The notes: a model not told the origin generated them from the sequence alone. Numbered from the stretch's first letter, positions 15,192 to 26,289 are shown. The stretch: 64,000 bases of DNA from Paenibacillus sp. J31TS4 (GCF_018403265.1 NZ_BOSI01000001.1:62001-126000), one strand, 5' to 3'. Program-made: numbers and translations.

Positions 15192-15757
15192 CTCAAAAAA
15201 GCCCCTCTCTGCTAGCGGCGCCAGAAGCCGTGCGGCCCCAGGCGAACGCGGAGAAAGGTGCTTCCTTATAACCGTTCCGCTCGATTGTCTTGTCGCGTTT
15301 TAGACGCTGTCTCCTGATAGCATTCGCCGTCTGCGGCCCGATTCCTTCCAGAACGAGTGCAATTGTTGCCGGGCCGCCCGGGTAAGTGCGGTTGTCAGGT
15401 TACATATGGAGATTCGACCTTTGCCGCCCGAGACTGCCCGGGACCTCATGGCTCCTGCTATTCGGATCTTTGTCGTCCGAATGGGTTCACGCCGTCGAGC
15501 AGGCAGCCCCTGCTAACTCACGGCTCTTACTATACCATGTAGGCCCTTGCCCCCGACCGTGCTTCCGCCGCCGTGCAGGCCGATCCTGCTAACTCACGGC
15601 TCCTACCACACCATTTCGGCCTTTTTGCCGCCCGACTGCGCCCGCCGACCAAGCAGGCCATCACGGAACCTGGCCTAGGTTCCGCCTCCCCGCGGGCCCT
15701 CGCTCTCATAGATTCCAGACCATGGGACATGCTATAGGCAGAGAAGGAGGATGAGCA
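15192..15757. other. 566-base non-coding gap carrying degenerate repeats
   Basis: The gap separates the divergent comM-like and zinc-ribbon genes. It contains the repeat described at 15425-15660. Short open frames inside it have no ribosome binding sites, and I do not support any of them as genes. Confidence 0.6.
15425..15660. repeat. Degenerate tandem repeat, period about 72-76 bases
   Basis: CCTGCTAACTCACGGCTC occurs exactly at 15509-15526 and again at 15585-15602, followed both times by a related TAC-A-ACCAT stretch. A weaker copy (CTCATGGCTCCTGCTATTCGG) lies near 15446. Between copies a second element recurs, GCCGCCCGA(GA)CTGC at about 15424 and 15627. There are roughly three units. It has no coding potential and does not look like CRISPR, because the units are contiguous and diverged. 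Confidence 0.6.
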
Positions 15758-16000
15758 ATGGAAGACAAGCCGTATTATTGTCCGAACTGCCGGTCCAATC
15801 GGGTCAAGTTCAGTCTGATCTCGAGGACCAGCCAGTCGTTTGACAAAGACGCCGTGACCGGCTCGATTCTGGAGACGGACGAACCGGTTGCAATGCAAGC
15901 CGCCGAACCCGATATTGAATGTCGGGTGTGCGGCTTCGTGGGCAACGAGCAGCGTTTTGTCCGCCAGGCGGAGAGAGAGCCGCGGACACCGACTCTGTAA
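15758..16000 (+). CDS. Small zinc-ribbon protein of unknown function
   Basis: The 80-residue protein carries two Cys-x2-Cys pairs, Cys8/Cys11 (CPNC) and Cys55/Cys58 (CRVC), spaced to bind one zinc ion. The segment between them has no recognised domain. A strong AGAAGGAGGATGAGC ribosome binding site precedes the ATG. It is flanked by a repeat-bearing gap and a hairpin terminator, so it is probably transcribed alone. I do not recognise a characterised homologue; nucleic-acid binding is possible from the fold only. Confidence 0.75.
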   Translation: MEDKPYYCPNCRSNRVKFSLISRTSQSFDKDAVTGSILETDEPVAMQAAEPDIECRVCGFVGNEQRFVRQAEREPRTPTL

Positions 16001-16046
16001 CCGCTTGCCATTTTGATGGCATGATCATCGGCTTCATGCCCGAAAT

Positions 16047-16067
16047 GGGCTCCTTCGGGAGCCCTTT
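16047..16067 (+). terminator. Hairpin with TTCG tetraloop after zinc-ribbon gene
   Basis: GGGCTCC (16047-16053) and GGAGCCC (16058-16064) pair around TTCG. The T-run is only three bases, so termination may be partial. Confidence 0.6.
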
Positions 16068-16203
16068 CCGATTTATTGGAAGAAGTGCCAAAGTTTATTT
16101 CCCGCACAATAAAAAAATTCGCCAGTCTTCCCACACATCTCCTATTTTTCGCGTAAAAATTGTTCCGTTGCGAGGAAAAGGATAGGAATCTCGGTGAAAA
16201 AAG

Positions 16204-16212
16204 TGGTACAAT
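16204..16212 (+). promoter_or_regulatory. Possible extended -10 promoter for sucCD
   Basis: TGGTACAAT at 16204-16212 is a good extended -10. No convincing -35 is present. The implied leader of about 130 bases is long. Confidence 0.45.
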
Positions 16213-16350
16213 GGATAAGGCTTGTCGAGTGATGCGGTGGGAAAGGGTGCGCGACATGCTTTTTGGCGTGAAAGCGGCCTGTCCCTCATGAACATGGGTT
16301 CTCGAAGCCCAATAGGCATAGAAAGTAACGACTGATAGGAGGAAGATTGA

Positions 16351-17517
16351 ATGAATATCCATGAGTATCAAGGCAAAGAAGTCCTGAGACAATATGGAGT
16401 CAGCGTTCCGGAAGGCAAAGTCGCCTTCACCGTCGACGAAGCAGTCGAAGCGGCGAAAGAGCTCGGCACGCCCGTAGTTGTCGTCAAAGCGCAAATCCAT
16501 GCCGGCGGACGCGGCAAAGCGGGTGGCGTGAAAGTTGCCAAAGGACTTGACGAGGTGCGTACATACGCCGAGCAAATCCTTGGCAAGGTACTGGTTACCC
16601 ACCAGACCGGACCTGAGGGTAAGGAAGTCAAGCGCCTGCTCATCGAGCAGGGCTGCGATATCAAGAAAGAATACTATGTGGGCCTCGTCGTCGACCGTGC
16701 TACCGGCCGCGTCGTCATGATGGCATCGGAAGAAGGCGGCACGGAGATTGAAGAAGTGGCCGAGCATTCTCCGGAGAAAATCTTCAAGGAAGTCATTGAT
16801 CCGGCCGTTGGTCTGCAGCCGTTCCAAGCGCGCAGACTCGCGTTCTCGATCAACATTCCTAAGGAACTCGTGAACAAAGCGGCGCAATTCATGCTCGCTC
16901 TCTATAAAGCATTCACCGAGAAAGACTGCTCGATCGCCGAGATCAACCCGCTCGTCGTAACCGGCGACGGCAACGTCATGGCACTCGACGCGAAGCTCAA
17001 CTTCGATTCGAACGCGCTGTACCGCCACAAGGACATCCAAGCGCTCCGCGACCTGGACGAAGAAGACGAGAAAGAAATCGAAGCGTCCAAGTACGACCTC
17101 AGCTATATCGCCCTCGACGGCAATATCGGCTGCATGGTTAACGGGGCGGGCCTTGCTATGGCAACGATGGACATCATCAAGCATTACGGCGGCGACCCTG
17201 CCAACTTCCTCGACGTAGGGGGCGGCGCAACCAAGGAGAAGGTAACCGAAGCGTTCAAGATCATCCTCTCCGACAGCAAAGTTAAAGGGATCTTCGTCAA
17301 CATCTTCGGCGGCATCATGCGCTGCGACATCATTGCAGACGGTGTCGTTGCGGCTGCCAAGGAACTGGGTCTGGACCGTCCGCTCGTCGTTCGCCTCGAA
17401 GGCACGAACGTCGACCTCGGCAAGAAGATTCTCAATGAATCCGGTCTGAACATCATCGCCGCCGACTCGATGGCCGATGGCGCTCAAAAGATCGTAGAAC
17501 AAGTCAAAAACGCTTAA
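16351..17517 (+). CDS. sucC: Succinyl-CoA synthetase (ADP-forming) beta subunit
   Basis: With SucD this makes succinate and ATP from succinyl-CoA in the TCA cycle. The 388-residue protein is full length: [17 protein letters not shown], the ATP-grasp segments [17 protein letters not shown] and EINPLVVT, and the C-terminal ligase domain with [13 protein letters not shown] and [19 protein letters not shown] precedes the ATG. sucD follows after 33 bases; the pair ends in the terminator at 18502. Confidence 0.98.
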   Translation: MNIHEYQGKEVLRQYGVSVPEGKVAFTVDEAVEAAKELGTPVVVVKAQIHAGGRGKAGGVKVAKGLDEVRTYAEQILGKVLVTHQTGPEGKEVKRLLIEQGCDIKKEYYVGLVVDRATGRVVMMASEEGGTEIEEVAEHSPEKIFKEVIDPAVGLQPFQARRLAFSINIPKELVNKAAQFMLALYKAFTEKDCSIAEINPLVVTGDGNVMALDAKLNFDSNALYRHKDIQALRDLDEEDEKEIEASKYDLSYIALDGNIGCMVNGAGLAMATMDIIKHYGGDPANFLDVGGGATKEKVTEAFKIILSDSKVKGIFVNIFGGIMRCDIIADGVVAAAKELGLDRPLVVRLEGTNVDLGKKILNESGLNIIAADSMADGAQKIVEQVKNA

Positions 17518-17550
17518 GCGGCGAAACATAGTAAAGGATGTGAAACGACG

Positions 17551-18483
17551 ATGAGTATCTTGGTTAACAAAAATACAAAAGTCCTGACGTCCGGGATGAC
17601 TGGTGCTACCGGTTTGTTTCATACCAAGGGCGGTCTCGAGTACGGCACACAAATGGTTGGCGGCGTAACGCCAGGTAAGGGCGGCACGACCGTAGACGTC
17701 CAGCTGGAGAACGGCGAAACCGTTCAGCTGCCGGTCTTCAATACGATCGCAGAGGGCAAAGCGGCAACGGGCGCGAACGCGCACGTTATCTATGTACCGC
17801 CGGCATTTGCGGCTGACGCCATCATGGAAGCCGTCGACGCGGAAATGGAGCTCGTCATCTGTATCACCGAGGGAATCCCGGTGCTTGACATGGTTAAGGT
17901 TAAGCGTTACATGGAAGGCAAGAATACTATCCTGATCGGACCGAACTGCCCGGGTGTCATTACTCCCGGCGAGTGCAAAATCGGCATCATGCCTGGTTAC
18001 ATCCATACCCCTGGCCATGTAGGCGTCGTTTCCCGCAGCGGAACCCTGACCTACGAAGCTGTTCACCAGTTGACGACCCGCGGGATCGGCCAGTCGTCGG
18101 CCGTAGGGATCGGCGGCGACCCGGTAAAAGGCTCGGAATTCATCGACATCCTCAAAATGTTCAATGAAGATCCGGACACCTACGCTGTCATCATGATCGG
18201 TGAAATCGGCGGCACCGCTGAGGAAGAAGCAGCGGAGTGGGTCAAGGCCAACATGACGAAGCCGGTTGTCGGCTTCATCGGCGGCAAAACCGCTCCGGCC
18301 GGCAAGCGCATGGGACATGCGGGCGCCATCATCTCCGGCGGCAAAGGAACGGCGACGGAGAAAGTGGCCACAATGGAACGCTGCGGCATTCGTGTAGCGG
18401 CGACTCCTTCCGAAATGGGCTCGACTCTTGTCAGCGTTCTGGAAGAAAAAGGCATGCTGGACAAGTGCATCACGAAAAAATAA
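17551..18483 (+). CDS. sucD: Succinyl-CoA synthetase (ADP-forming) alpha subunit
   Basis: The 310-residue alpha subunit binds CoA through an N-terminal Rossmann fold and carries the phosphorylated active-site histidine in [18 protein letters not shown] (near residue 250). Other family markers are [19 protein letters not shown] (17-35) and [20 protein letters not shown]. It is co-transcribed with sucC. The last residues differ little from other Bacilli. Confidence 0.98.
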   Translation: MSILVNKNTKVLTSGMTGATGLFHTKGGLEYGTQMVGGVTPGKGGTTVDVQLENGETVQLPVFNTIAEGKAATGANAHVIYVPPAFAADAIMEAVDAEMELVICITEGIPVLDMVKVKRYMEGKNTILIGPNCPGVITPGECKIGIMPGYIHTPGHVGVVSRSGTLTYEAVHQLTTRGIGQSSAVGIGGDPVKGSEFIDILKMFNEDPDTYAVIMIGEIGGTAEEEAAEWVKANMTKPVVGFIGGKTAPAGKRMGHAGAIISGGKGTATEKVATMERCGIRVAATPSEMGSTLVSVLEEKGMLDKCITKK

Positions 18484-18501
18484 TAGCTTCATCTTGAAGG
18501 T

Positions 18502-18544
18502 AAGCAACCTTCTCTCGCTAACGCGGAGAAGGTTGCTTTTTTTT
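18502..18544 (+). terminator. Rho-independent terminator after sucCD
   Basis: AAGCAACCTTCTC pairs with GAGAAGGTTGCTT (13 bp) over an 11-base loop, and is followed by a run of T bases. Confidence 0.92.
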
Positions 18545-18576
18545 GCATACGGAGATAGGAAGAGGAGGAGACAAGT

Positions 18577-19683
18577 ATGGGAATGGACAAACGGATGATT
18601 CTGCTCGCCCTGCAGGAGACGGCAGGCATCGGCTGGAAGACGATTCTGTGGCTGCTGGAGCGGTGCCGGTCGGTGGAAACGCTGTGTGAGGAGCTTGCCG
18701 AGGAGCCCGAACGGTTCGGGCTGCCGGAGGAGAAGCGGCGGCTGGCTTTGGAGGGGCTCGACGAAGAGCGTACGGCTGCGTGCTATGAGGCATATGCCGC
18801 CAGAGGCGTGGAGCTTGTGGCGATAGACGATCCGCTCTATCCGGAACTGCTGCGTCAGACGGCCCAGCCTCCCTGGCTGCTTTATGCCAAAGGCAGGGCG
18901 GAGCTGCTCGAAGCTCCCAAACTGGCGATCGTCGGCACGCGAACGCCGACCTCCTATGGAAGACGGACCTCGGAAGATCTCGCGAGGGAGCTGGCGGATG
19001 CAGGGCTCTGCATCGTGAGCGGGCTGGCAAAGGGGGTAGATGGCGCCGCGCATGCCGGAGGTCTTGCGGGCAGGGAGGGAACAATCGCAGTGCTTGGCAC
19101 CCCGGTAGAGATCGTCTATCCGGCGGAGAACAGGAAGCTGTATGACCGGATGGCCGAAGAAGGGCTGCTCCTGTCCGAATATGCGGCCGGCACGCCCATG
19201 CACCCGGGGCTATTTCCTCAACGCAACCGGATCATCGCCGGCTTGTCGCTCGGCACGCTGGTGGTGGAGGCGGCTCTTCGCAGCGGCTCCCTCATTACGG
19301 CGGATCAGGCGTTGGAGGAGTCGCGGGACGTCTTCGCCATTCCGGGTCCCATCAGCTCGCCGAAGAGCCAGGGGACGCTCTCTCTGATCAAGCAGGGCGC
19401 CAAGCTGGTCACGCAGGCGGACGATATTTTGGAGGAATATCGCCACCTGTTGAACAGCCCCGCGCCGGCCGTCCGATCGAGAGGACGGGACCCCGAACCG
19501 CTTTCTCAGGAGGAAGAGCGCGTGTTGGAGCTGCTCAGCTTCGAGCCGGTCACGACTGACGAACTGCTGGCGAGGACGGAAAGTACGTTTGGACATTTGC
19601 ATACAATTCTGTTATCTTTACTTATGAAAAAAAGGATCCAGCCATTGGCTGGCTCCGCTTATATCCGAATAGGAAACGATTGA
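18577..19683 (+). CDS. dprA: DNA-processing protein DprA (Smf)
   Basis: DprA protects incoming single-stranded DNA and loads RecA during natural transformation. The 368-residue protein has a SAM-like N-terminal domain (1-100), the Rossmann-like core with VGTRTPTSYG, SGLAKGVDGAAHAGGL and FPQRNRIIAGLS, and a C-terminal winged-helix domain (about 305-368, EERVLELLSFEPVTTDELL). GAAGAGGAGGAGA precedes the ATG. The order sucD-dprA-topA is the Bacilli order. It is separated from sucD by a terminator, but no promoter is obvious in the short gap. Confidence 0.95.
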   Translation: MGMDKRMILLALQETAGIGWKTILWLLERCRSVETLCEELAEEPERFGLPEEKRRLALEGLDEERTAACYEAYAARGVELVAIDDPLYPELLRQTAQPPWLLYAKGRAELLEAPKLAIVGTRTPTSYGRRTSEDLARELADAGLCIVSGLAKGVDGAAHAGGLAGREGTIAVLGTPVEIVYPAENRKLYDRMAEEGLLLSEYAAGTPMHPGLFPQRNRIIAGLSLGTLVVEAALRSGSLITADQALEESRDVFAIPGPISSPKSQGTLSLIKQGAKLVTQADDILEEYRHLLNSPAPAVRSRGRDPEPLSQEEERVLELLSFEPVTTDELLARTESTFGHLHTILLSLLMKKRIQPLAGSAYIRIGND

Positions 19684-19730
19684 ACCTGATAAAGATACGT
19701 ATAGAGACAACTTGAGGGAGGAAGATGCAC

Positions 19731-21827
19731 ATGGCCGATTCCTTAGTCATCGTGGAGTCACCCGCAAAAGCGAAAACCATCGGCAAGTACCTGGGCAGCA
19801 AATATATCGTCAAAGCATCCATGGGCCACATTCGTGATCTTCCTAAAAGCCAGATCGGCGTTGACGTAGAAAGCAATTTCGAACCAAGATATATAACGAT
19901 TCGCGGGAAAGGCTCCGTCCTGAAGGAATTGAAGGACGCGAGCAAAAAAGTGAAAAAAGTTTATCTGGCGGCTGACCCTGACCGCGAAGGGGAAGCGATC
20001 GCCTGGCATCTGGCGCACTATCTGGAAGTAGAGGACACTGCGCCTTGCCGGGTCGTTTTCAACGAAATTACGAAGCAGGCGGTCAAGGATGCATTCAAGA
20101 CGCCGCGGCCGATCAACATCGATCTGGTCAACGCTCAGCAGGCCCGGCGGATTCTGGACCGGCTCGTCGGCTACAAAATCAGCCCGCTGTTATGGAAGAA
20201 GGTCAAGAAGGGGTTGTCCGCGGGCCGGGTTCAATCGGTTGCGGTCAAGCTGATCAACGACCGGGAGAATGAGATCAAGGACTTCGTCCCGGAAGAGTAC
20301 TGGTCGATTACGACTCTGCTGGAAGCGGAGGGCAGCCAGTTCGAGGCCAAGTTTTACGGCGTAGCCGGAGAGAAGACGGAGCTTCCTAACGAGGAGATCG
20401 TCAGCGGCATTTTGAAGCGGATCGAGAACGCTCCGTTTGTCGTTCAGGAGGTCAAGGAGAAGGAACGGCTGCGGAATCCGTCCGCGCCTTTCATTACCAG
20501 TACCCTTCAGCAGGAAGCTGCGCGCAAGCTGAATTTCCGCGCGTCCAAGACGATGTCGGTCGCCCAGCAGCTGTACGAGGGCATCGAGCTAGGCAAGGAA
20601 GGGACGGTTGGTCTCATTACATACATGAGAACCGACTCGACCCGGATCTCGCCGGTGGCGCAGGAGGAGGCCGCCGGATACATCGCCGGCAAGTACGGCA
20701 GCGAGTATGTGCCCGAATCTCCGCGTAATTATATGAAGAAAAAATCCGGCGCGCAGGATGCGCACGAGGCGGTCCGCCCGAGCTCCGTTCTGCGGGAGCC
20801 GGACAGCATCAAAGAATATTTGAGCCGGGACCAGTTCCGTCTCTACAAGCTGGTCTGGGAGCGGTTCGTGGCGAGCCAAATGGCTTCGGCTATCCTCGAT
20901 ACGATGACCGTCGACATTGCCGCCGACGACGTAGTTTTTCGTGCGGTAGGCTCCAAAGTCAAGTTTCCCGGCTTCATGAAAGTTTATATCGAAGGCAATG
21001 ACGACGGGACGACCGAGGAGGACAAACTGCTTCCTCCGCTGAAGGAAGGCGCAAAGCTGAATCAGGTCTCCATCGAGCCGAAGCAGCACTTCACCCAGCC
21101 GCCTCCCCGGTACACGGAGGCAAGACTCGTTCGTACGCTCGAGGAGCGGGGCATCGGCCGGCCGAGTACTTACGCGCCGACGCTGGAGACGATCCAGAAG
21201 CGGGGCTACGTCGCTCTGGAAGAGAAGAAGTTCGTCCCGACCGAACTCGGCGAGCTGGTCATCGAGCTGATGGAGGAATTCTTCCCGGAAATTCTCGACG
21301 TGGAATTCACCGCGCATATGGAGGATGAACTCGACCAGGTGGAGGAAGGAACCGAGGATTGGGTGAAGGTGCTCGATTCGTTCTACCAGACATTCGAGAA
21401 GCGGCTTGAGGTGGCCGAGGAGGAAATGAAGGAAATCGAGATTCAGGACGAGGTCTCGGACGTCGTCTGCGAGAAGTGCGGCGAACAGATGGTCTACAAG
21501 ATGGGCCGGTTCGGCAAGTTCCTCGCCTGCTCGGGCTTCCCCAACTGCCGCAATACGAAGCCGATCATCAAAGAAATCGGCGTGACCTGCCCGAAATGCA
21601 AGGAAGGTCAGGTCGTCGAGCGCAGGAGCAAGAAGGGACGCATCTTCTTCGGCTGCGACCGGTACCCGGAATGCGACTTCGTCTCCTGGGACCGCCCGGT
21701 CGATCGGCTGTGCCCGAACTGTGCGTCCATGCTCGTCCAGAAGAACACGAAGAACGGGCCGGTTATCCAGTGTGTGAATTGTGACTTCAAAGAAGAAGTA
21801 CCGGAAAAAGAAGAAGCGCCGGAATAG
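19731..21827 (+). CDS. topA: DNA topoisomerase I
   Basis: TopA relaxes negatively supercoiled DNA. The 698-residue type IA enzyme has the N-terminal Toprim domain ([20 protein letters not shown], with the acidic [14 protein letters not shown]), the active-site tyrosine in [11 protein letters not shown] (about residue 302), and three C-terminal zinc-ribbon modules with paired CxxC motifs from about 580. I choose ATG 19731, eight bases after GGGAGGA; the ATG at 19725 is only two bases from it. It follows dprA closely. Confidence 0.97.
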   Translation: MADSLVIVESPAKAKTIGKYLGSKYIVKASMGHIRDLPKSQIGVDVESNFEPRYITIRGKGSVLKELKDASKKVKKVYLAADPDREGEAIAWHLAHYLEVEDTAPCRVVFNEITKQAVKDAFKTPRPINIDLVNAQQARRILDRLVGYKISPLLWKKVKKGLSAGRVQSVAVKLINDRENEIKDFVPEEYWSITTLLEAEGSQFEAKFYGVAGEKTELPNEEIVSGILKRIENAPFVVQEVKEKERLRNPSAPFITSTLQQEAARKLNFRASKTMSVAQQLYEGIELGKEGTVGLITYMRTDSTRISPVAQEEAAGYIAGKYGSEYVPESPRNYMKKKSGAQDAHEAVRPSSVLREPDSIKEYLSRDQFRLYKLVWERFVASQMASAILDTMTVDIAADDVVFRAVGSKVKFPGFMKVYIEGNDDGTTEEDKLLPPLKEGAKLNQVSIEPKQHFTQPPPRYTEARLVRTLEERGIGRPSTYAPTLETIQKRGYVALEEKKFVPTELGELVIELMEEFFPEILDVEFTAHMEDELDQVEEGTEDWVKVLDSFYQTFEKRLEVAEEEMKEIEIQDEVSDVVCEKCGEQMVYKMGRFGKFLACSGFPNCRNTKPIIKEIGVTCPKCKEGQVVERRSKKGRIFFGCDRYPECDFVSWDRPVDRLCPNCASMLVQKNTKNGPVIQCVNCDFKEEVPEKEEAPE

Positions 21828-21915
21828 GAAAGGCAATCTGGAATAGTGAGTGCAAACTGCGAAACTAAGACCAGCCGGGCTTGGTTTCGTCTTTTTGTTG
21901 ATAGGAGGAACCATC

Positions 21916-23241
21916 ATGACAACCCCTGCACAAGTAACCGTCATCGGAGCCGGCCTGGCCGGCAGCGAGGCCGCCTGGCAAATCGCACGCCAAGGCGTAC
22001 CAGTCGTGCTGTACGAGATGCGGCCGGTCCGCAAAACGCCTGCGCACATTACCGATCAATTCGCCGAGCTCGTCTGCAGCAACTCGCTGCGGGCGAACGG
22101 CCTGACCAATGCCGTCGGAGTACTGAAGGAAGAGATGCGGATGCTGGATTCTCTCATTCTCGGCAGCGCCGACAAGCATGCAGTTCCAGCGGGAGGAGCA
22201 CTGGCAGTCGACCGGGACGGCTTCTCCGGAGAGATTACCTCGCGGCTGCGGAACCACCCGCTGATCGAGGTGCGCAACGAAGAGATGACGGAGATTCCGG
22301 AGGGTATAACCGTCATCGCATCGGGCCCGCTGACGTCCCCCGATCTGTCAGCCAAGCTGAAGGCACTGATGGGGGAAGAATATCTGTATTTCTATGACGC
22401 GGCAGCCCCGATTCTAGAGAAGGATTCCATCGACATGGACAAGGTTTACGTCGCCTCCCGTTACGACAAAGGAGAAGCGGCCTACATCAATTGCCCGATG
22501 ACGGAAGAAGAATTCCAAACCTTCTACGAAGCGCTTATCTCTGCAGAGGCCGCTCCGCTTAAAGAGTTTGAGAAAGAGATTTACTTCGAGGGCTGCATGC
22601 CGATCGAGGTGATGGCCAGTCGCGGTCGCCAGACGGTTCTGTTCGGACCGATGAAGCCGGTCGGCCTGGTCAACCCCCGCACAGGAGAGCTGCCTTACGC
22701 GGTCGTCCAGCTGCGGCAGGACAATGCGGCGGGAACGCTCTATAATCTGGTCGGCTTCCAGACGCATCTGAAGTGGGGGGAGCAAAAGCGCGTCTTCTCG
22801 CTCATTCCGGGACTGGAGAATGCGGAATTCGTCCGTTACGGTGTCATGCACCGCAATACGTTCCTCAATTCGCCGAAGCTTCTTAAGGATACTTATCAGT
22901 TCAAGGGCAATGATACGCTCTTCTTCGCGGGACAGATGACCGGTGTCGAAGGATATGTGGAATCGGCTGCTTCGGGTCTTATCGCTGGAATCAATGCCGG
23001 CCGTCTGGCAAAGGGAGAGGAATGCCTTACTTTCCCGGTGAACTCGACGCTCGGCAGCATGGCGCATTACATTACGACGGCGGACTTCCGCCATTTCCAG
23101 CCGATGAACGCAAACTTCGGATTGCTGCCTCCGCTTGAGGAGAAGATCCGGAACAAGAAGCTGAAGAACGAGAAGCTGGCAGAACGGGCGCTTGCCACGA
23201 TCCGCGACTTTTCAGAAAAATTCAAGTTTTCAAACTTGTAA
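21916..23241 (+). CDS. trmFO: tRNA (m5U54) methyltransferase TrmFO, folate/FAD-dependent
   Basis: TrmFO methylates U54 in the T-loop of tRNA using methylenetetrahydrofolate and FADH2. The 441-residue protein has the N-terminal FAD motif [17 protein letters not shown] and conserved segments [26 protein letters not shown] and [19 protein letters not shown]. The ATG at 21916 has ATAGGAGGAACC upstream; an in-frame upstream ATG at 21850 has no site and is rejected. The gene (formerly gid) sits between topA and xerC as in B. subtilis. Confidence 0.97.
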   Translation: MTTPAQVTVIGAGLAGSEAAWQIARQGVPVVLYEMRPVRKTPAHITDQFAELVCSNSLRANGLTNAVGVLKEEMRMLDSLILGSADKHAVPAGGALAVDRDGFSGEITSRLRNHPLIEVRNEEMTEIPEGITVIASGPLTSPDLSAKLKALMGEEYLYFYDAAAPILEKDSIDMDKVYVASRYDKGEAAYINCPMTEEEFQTFYEALISAEAAPLKEFEKEIYFEGCMPIEVMASRGRQTVLFGPMKPVGLVNPRTGELPYAVVQLRQDNAAGTLYNLVGFQTHLKWGEQKRVFSLIPGLENAEFVRYGVMHRNTFLNSPKLLKDTYQFKGNDTLFFAGQMTGVEGYVESAASGLIAGINAGRLAKGEECLTFPVNSTLGSMAHYITTADFRHFQPMNANFGLLPPLEEKIRNKKLKNEKLAERALATIRDFSEKFKFSNL

Positions 23242-23315
23242 GACATTGTGCGGCTGTGATACGATTGAGCTGTTTGCAAGTAACGGATACCAAATAATGA
23301 AGGCGGTGGGAAGGC

Positions 23316-24209
23316 ATGACCAACGACCAATGGATCGAAGCTTATCTTCAATATCTACAGGCGGAGAGGAATGCCTCCTCCCATACGCTGATCAACTATC
23401 GGAACGACCTTGAGCAGTTCGCCGCCTTCCTGAAGCAGAAGCAGGTGAGCCGGTTTGCCGAGGTGACTTATCTGCTCGTCCGCATGTATTTGGCCAAGCT
23501 GAACGAACAGGAGTACGCAAAGCGCAGCGTGTCCCGCAAGCTGTCCGCGTTGCGCTCTTTTTTTCTGTTTCTTGTCCGGGAGGGGGAGCTGGCGTCGAGC
23601 CCGTTTCAATTCATCCGGACGCCCAAGCAGGAGAAGAAGCTGCCGCAGTTTTTGTATGTTGCTCAGATGGAGGCACTGCTGAACGCTCCCGACCGGGAGA
23701 CGCCGCTTGGCCTACGTGATCTGGCGTTGATGGAGCTTCTGTACGCCAGCGGGCTCCGGGTGAGCGAACTGACTGGCATGAACCTCTCTTCCATCGATCT
23801 GGACAATGGCATTGCGCTCGTGTTCGGCAAAGGGGCCAAGGAACGTTATGTGCCGGTCGGGGAACCGGCGGTACGCGCGATCCGGATGTATCTGGCGATT
23901 GCCCGTCCGCAGCTGGCGAAGAGTCCGGCGGAGCAGGCGATGTTCCTGAATGCGAGAGGGACCCGATTGACCGCACGGAGCGTCAGGAGAGTTCTGGACA
24001 AATACATAGACGGGCTGGCGGGCGTCGAGCATGTTACGCCACATACATTTCGGCATTCGTTCGCGACCCATATGATGGAGGCAGGAGCCGACCTCCGGAC
24101 GGTACAGGAGCTTCTCGGCCACGTTAATCTGTCCACGACCCAGGTGTATACCCATATGACGAAGGATCACCTGCAAACGATTTATAACCAGGCGCATCCA
24201 CGGGCTTGA
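23316..24209 (+). CDS. xerC: Tyrosine recombinase XerC (CodV)
   Basis: XerC with XerD resolves chromosome dimers at dif. The 297-residue protein has the N-terminal SAM-like domain and all catalytic residues: Arg in [12 protein letters not shown], Lys in [40 protein letters not shown] with the histidine and the nucleophilic tyrosine. In B. subtilis this gene is codV, first of the codV-clpQ-clpY-codY operon, and the order is the same here, so it is a housekeeping recombinase and not a phage integrase. Confidence 0.95.
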   Translation: MTNDQWIEAYLQYLQAERNASSHTLINYRNDLEQFAAFLKQKQVSRFAEVTYLLVRMYLAKLNEQEYAKRSVSRKLSALRSFFLFLVREGELASSPFQFIRTPKQEKKLPQFLYVAQMEALLNAPDRETPLGLRDLALMELLYASGLRVSELTGMNLSSIDLDNGIALVFGKGAKERYVPVGEPAVRAIRMYLAIARPQLAKSPAEQAMFLNARGTRLTARSVRRVLDKYIDGLAGVEHVTPHTFRHSFATHMMEAGADLRTVQELLGHVNLSTTQVYTHMTKDHLQTIYNQAHPRA

Positions 24210-24273
24210 GAGGCTCAGCTTTGCGGAATTCAGACAAGGGAAAATCGAAAAGAGAGATAAGGGAGGGGTTTTA

Positions 24274-24816
24274 GTGGAGCAGTTCCATGCGACAACGATA
24301 TTCGCGATCCGGCACAAAGGCAAGGGAGCGATTGCGGGAGACGGCCAGGTCACCTTCGGCAACAACATGGTGATGAAGGGAACCGCCAAGAAAGTAAGAA
24401 GGCTGTACCGGGGACGCGTCGTGGCAGGCTTCGCCGGCTCGGTGGCCGATGCGATCACCTTGTTCGAGAAGTTCGAAGGGAAGCTGGAGGAGCATCACGG
24501 CAATCTGATGCGCGCCGCTGTCGAGCTGGCGAAGGATTGGCGGTCCGACCGAGTGCTTCGTCGTCTAGAGGCGATGTTGATCGTCATGGACGCTTCGACG
24601 CTACTCCTGATCTCGGGTAACGGCGAAATCATCGAGCCGGACGACGGCATTCTGGCAATCGGCTCAGGCGGCAGCTTCGCGCTTGCCGCGGGGCGGGCTC
24701 TGCATCGTTATGCGCCGGAGATGGAGGCCAAGCAAATCGCCAAGGCGGCGCTCGAGATGGCGGCGGACATTTGCGTGTTCACCAACCATAACATTATTGT
24801 AGAGGAAATTGAGTAA
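24274..24816 (+). CDS. hslV: ATP-dependent protease subunit HslV (ClpQ/CodW)
   Basis: HslV is the proteolytic ring of the HslUV complex. The protein has 180 residues and starts at GTG 24274 (GGGAGGGG upstream): [18 protein letters not shown], then GDGQVTFGN and [19 protein letters not shown]. subtilis ClpQ carries Ser at residue 2 and uses an N-terminal serine; here residue 2 is Glu, so the usual serine is missing. The Thr7-Thr8 pair corresponds to the N-terminal threonines of the E. coli enzyme, and cleavage after Ala6 would expose it. It is followed by hslU. Confidence 0.95.
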   Translation: MEQFHATTIFAIRHKGKGAIAGDGQVTFGNNMVMKGTAKKVRRLYRGRVVAGFAGSVADAITLFEKFEGKLEEHHGNLMRAAVELAKDWRSDRVLRRLEAMLIVMDASTLLLISGNGEIIEPDDGILAIGSGGSFALAAGRALHRYAPEMEAKQIAKAALEMAADICVFTNHNIIVEEIE

Positions 24817-24860
24817 GCTAAGCCGCCAGCCGGCCGGCCAACATTCCGAGGAGGGTTGAC

Positions 24861-26258
24861 ATGACGAAATCGGCCTTTACCCCTAAACAAATCGTAGCAG
24901 AACTCGATAAATATATTGTAGGACAGACGAAAGCGAAGAAATCGGTAGCCGTCGCGCTTCGCAACCGGTACCGCCGGACGCTATTGGACGAAGCGATCCG
25001 CGATGAAGTGGTGCCGAAAAACATCCTCATGATCGGTCCGACGGGCGTCGGCAAGACGGAGATCGCCCGCCGGATGGCGAAGCTGGTGAACGCGCCGTTC
25101 GTTAAGGTAGAAGCGACCAAGTATACCGAAGTCGGCTATGTTGGTCGGGATGTGGAAGCAATGGTGCGCGATCTCGTGGAGACCTCCATCCGCATGGTCA
25201 AAGCCGAGAAGACCGAATCGTTGAAGGAGAAGGCCGAGAAGGCGGCAAACGAGAGAATCGTTGCCCTGCTCGCACCGTCGCCTGTGCGCAAGGGAAACCA
25301 GCGCAACCCGTTCGAGATGCTGTTCGGCGGCCAGGGACAGCAGCCTCAGGAGGAGGAGACCGTAAACGATTCGGCTACGGAAGCGAAGCGTGCCCAGATA
25401 CGCGAGCAGCTTGCGGCTGGCAAGCTGGAAAACGAGCTCATTGAGGTGGAAGTCGAGGATCATGCGCCTAACATGCTCGACATGCTGTCGGGTCAGGGCA
25501 ACGAGCAGATGGGCATGAACATGCAGGAGCTATTCGGCAGTTTCCTGCCCAAGAAAACGAAGAAGAGGAAGCTCTCCGTCAAGGAAGCGCGCAAGGTGCT
25601 GACGCAGGATGAAGCGCAGAAGCTGATGGACATGGACGAAGTGGTCCAGGAAGCGGTGAAGAGAGCGGAGCAGACCGGCATCATCTTCATCGACGAGATT
25701 GACAAGATAGCAAGCAGCGGCAAAGGCGGCGGTCCGGACGTGTCGCGGGAGGGCGTGCAGCGCGATATTCTGCCGATCGTGGAAGGGTCCACAATTATGA
25801 CCAAATACGGTCCCGTCCATACGGATTATATATTGTTCATCGCCGCCGGAGCCTTTCATATATCGAAGCCTTCCGATCTGATCCCCGAGCTGCAGGGCCG
25901 TTTCCCTATTCGGGTGGAACTCAGCAATCTGACACTGGACGATTTCGTGCGCATTCTGACTGAGCCCGAGAACGCCCTAACCAAGCAGTATACCGCTCTC
26001 TTGGAGACCGAGGGGACCACCATTTCGTTCACCGATGAGGCGATTCGGGAAATTGCCGCGATTGCGGTCGAGGTCAATCAGAATACGGACAATATCGGAG
26101 CTAGACGGCTGCATACGATTTTGGAGAAGCTGCTCGAGGATCTGTCTTACGAGGCGTCGGACATCAACCTCGAGCATCTGGCTATCTCCCCCGAATACGT
26201 GCGGGAGAAGCTTGCGGAAATCGTAAAGGACCGGGATTTGAGCCAATACATTCTTTAA
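24861..26258 (+). CDS. hslU: ATP-dependent protease ATPase subunit HslU (ClpY/CodX)
   Basis: HslU unfolds substrates and feeds them to HslV. The 465-residue AAA+ protein has Walker [14 protein letters not shown] (near residue 57), the pore loop in [13 protein letters not shown], an I-domain insertion (about 110-240) and Walker [13 protein letters not shown], then [21 protein letters not shown] precedes the ATG. It is 44 bases after hslV and 31 bases before codY, so the three belong to one operon with xerC. Confidence 0.97.
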   Translation: MTKSAFTPKQIVAELDKYIVGQTKAKKSVAVALRNRYRRTLLDEAIRDEVVPKNILMIGPTGVGKTEIARRMAKLVNAPFVKVEATKYTEVGYVGRDVEAMVRDLVETSIRMVKAEKTESLKEKAEKAANERIVALLAPSPVRKGNQRNPFEMLFGGQGQQPQEEETVNDSATEAKRAQIREQLAAGKLENELIEVEVEDHAPNMLDMLSGQGNEQMGMNMQELFGSFLPKKTKKRKLSVKEARKVLTQDEAQKLMDMDEVVQEAVKRAEQTGIIFIDEIDKIASSGKGGGPDVSREGVQRDILPIVEGSTIMTKYGPVHTDYILFIAAGAFHISKPSDLIPELQGRFPIRVELSNLTLDDFVRILTEPENALTKQYTALLETEGTTISFTDEAIREIAAIAVEVNQNTDNIGARRLHTILEKLLEDLSYEASDINLEHLAISPEYVREKLAEIVKDRDLSQYIL

Positions 26259-26289
26259 AGAGTTCATGTTTGATGGAGGCAATCGAATA

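Larger units (their letters stand above)
16001..16350. other. 350-base gap upstream of sucC
   Basis: The gap has the hairpin at 16047-16067, then AT-rich sequence and a possible promoter at 16204-16212. The remaining 140 bases before sucC include no supportable gene. No clear catabolite-repression (cre) site was recognised by eye. Confidence 0.5.

Noticed and set aside
15425-15660. Possible CRISPR array
   Set aside because: There are about three diverged contiguous units with no short palindromic repeat and no cas genes.
15775-19203. A 1142-codon open frame on the minus strand across sucC and sucD
   Set aside because: It is antisense to the clearly identified zinc-ribbon, sucC, sucD and dprA genes. 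Its sequence has no recognisable domain and is a product of the codon bias of the sense genes.
23316-24209. Phage or integrative-element integrase
   Set aside because: The tyrosine recombinase is in the conserved xerC/codV position before hslVU-codY, and no phage genes or attachment sites are present.
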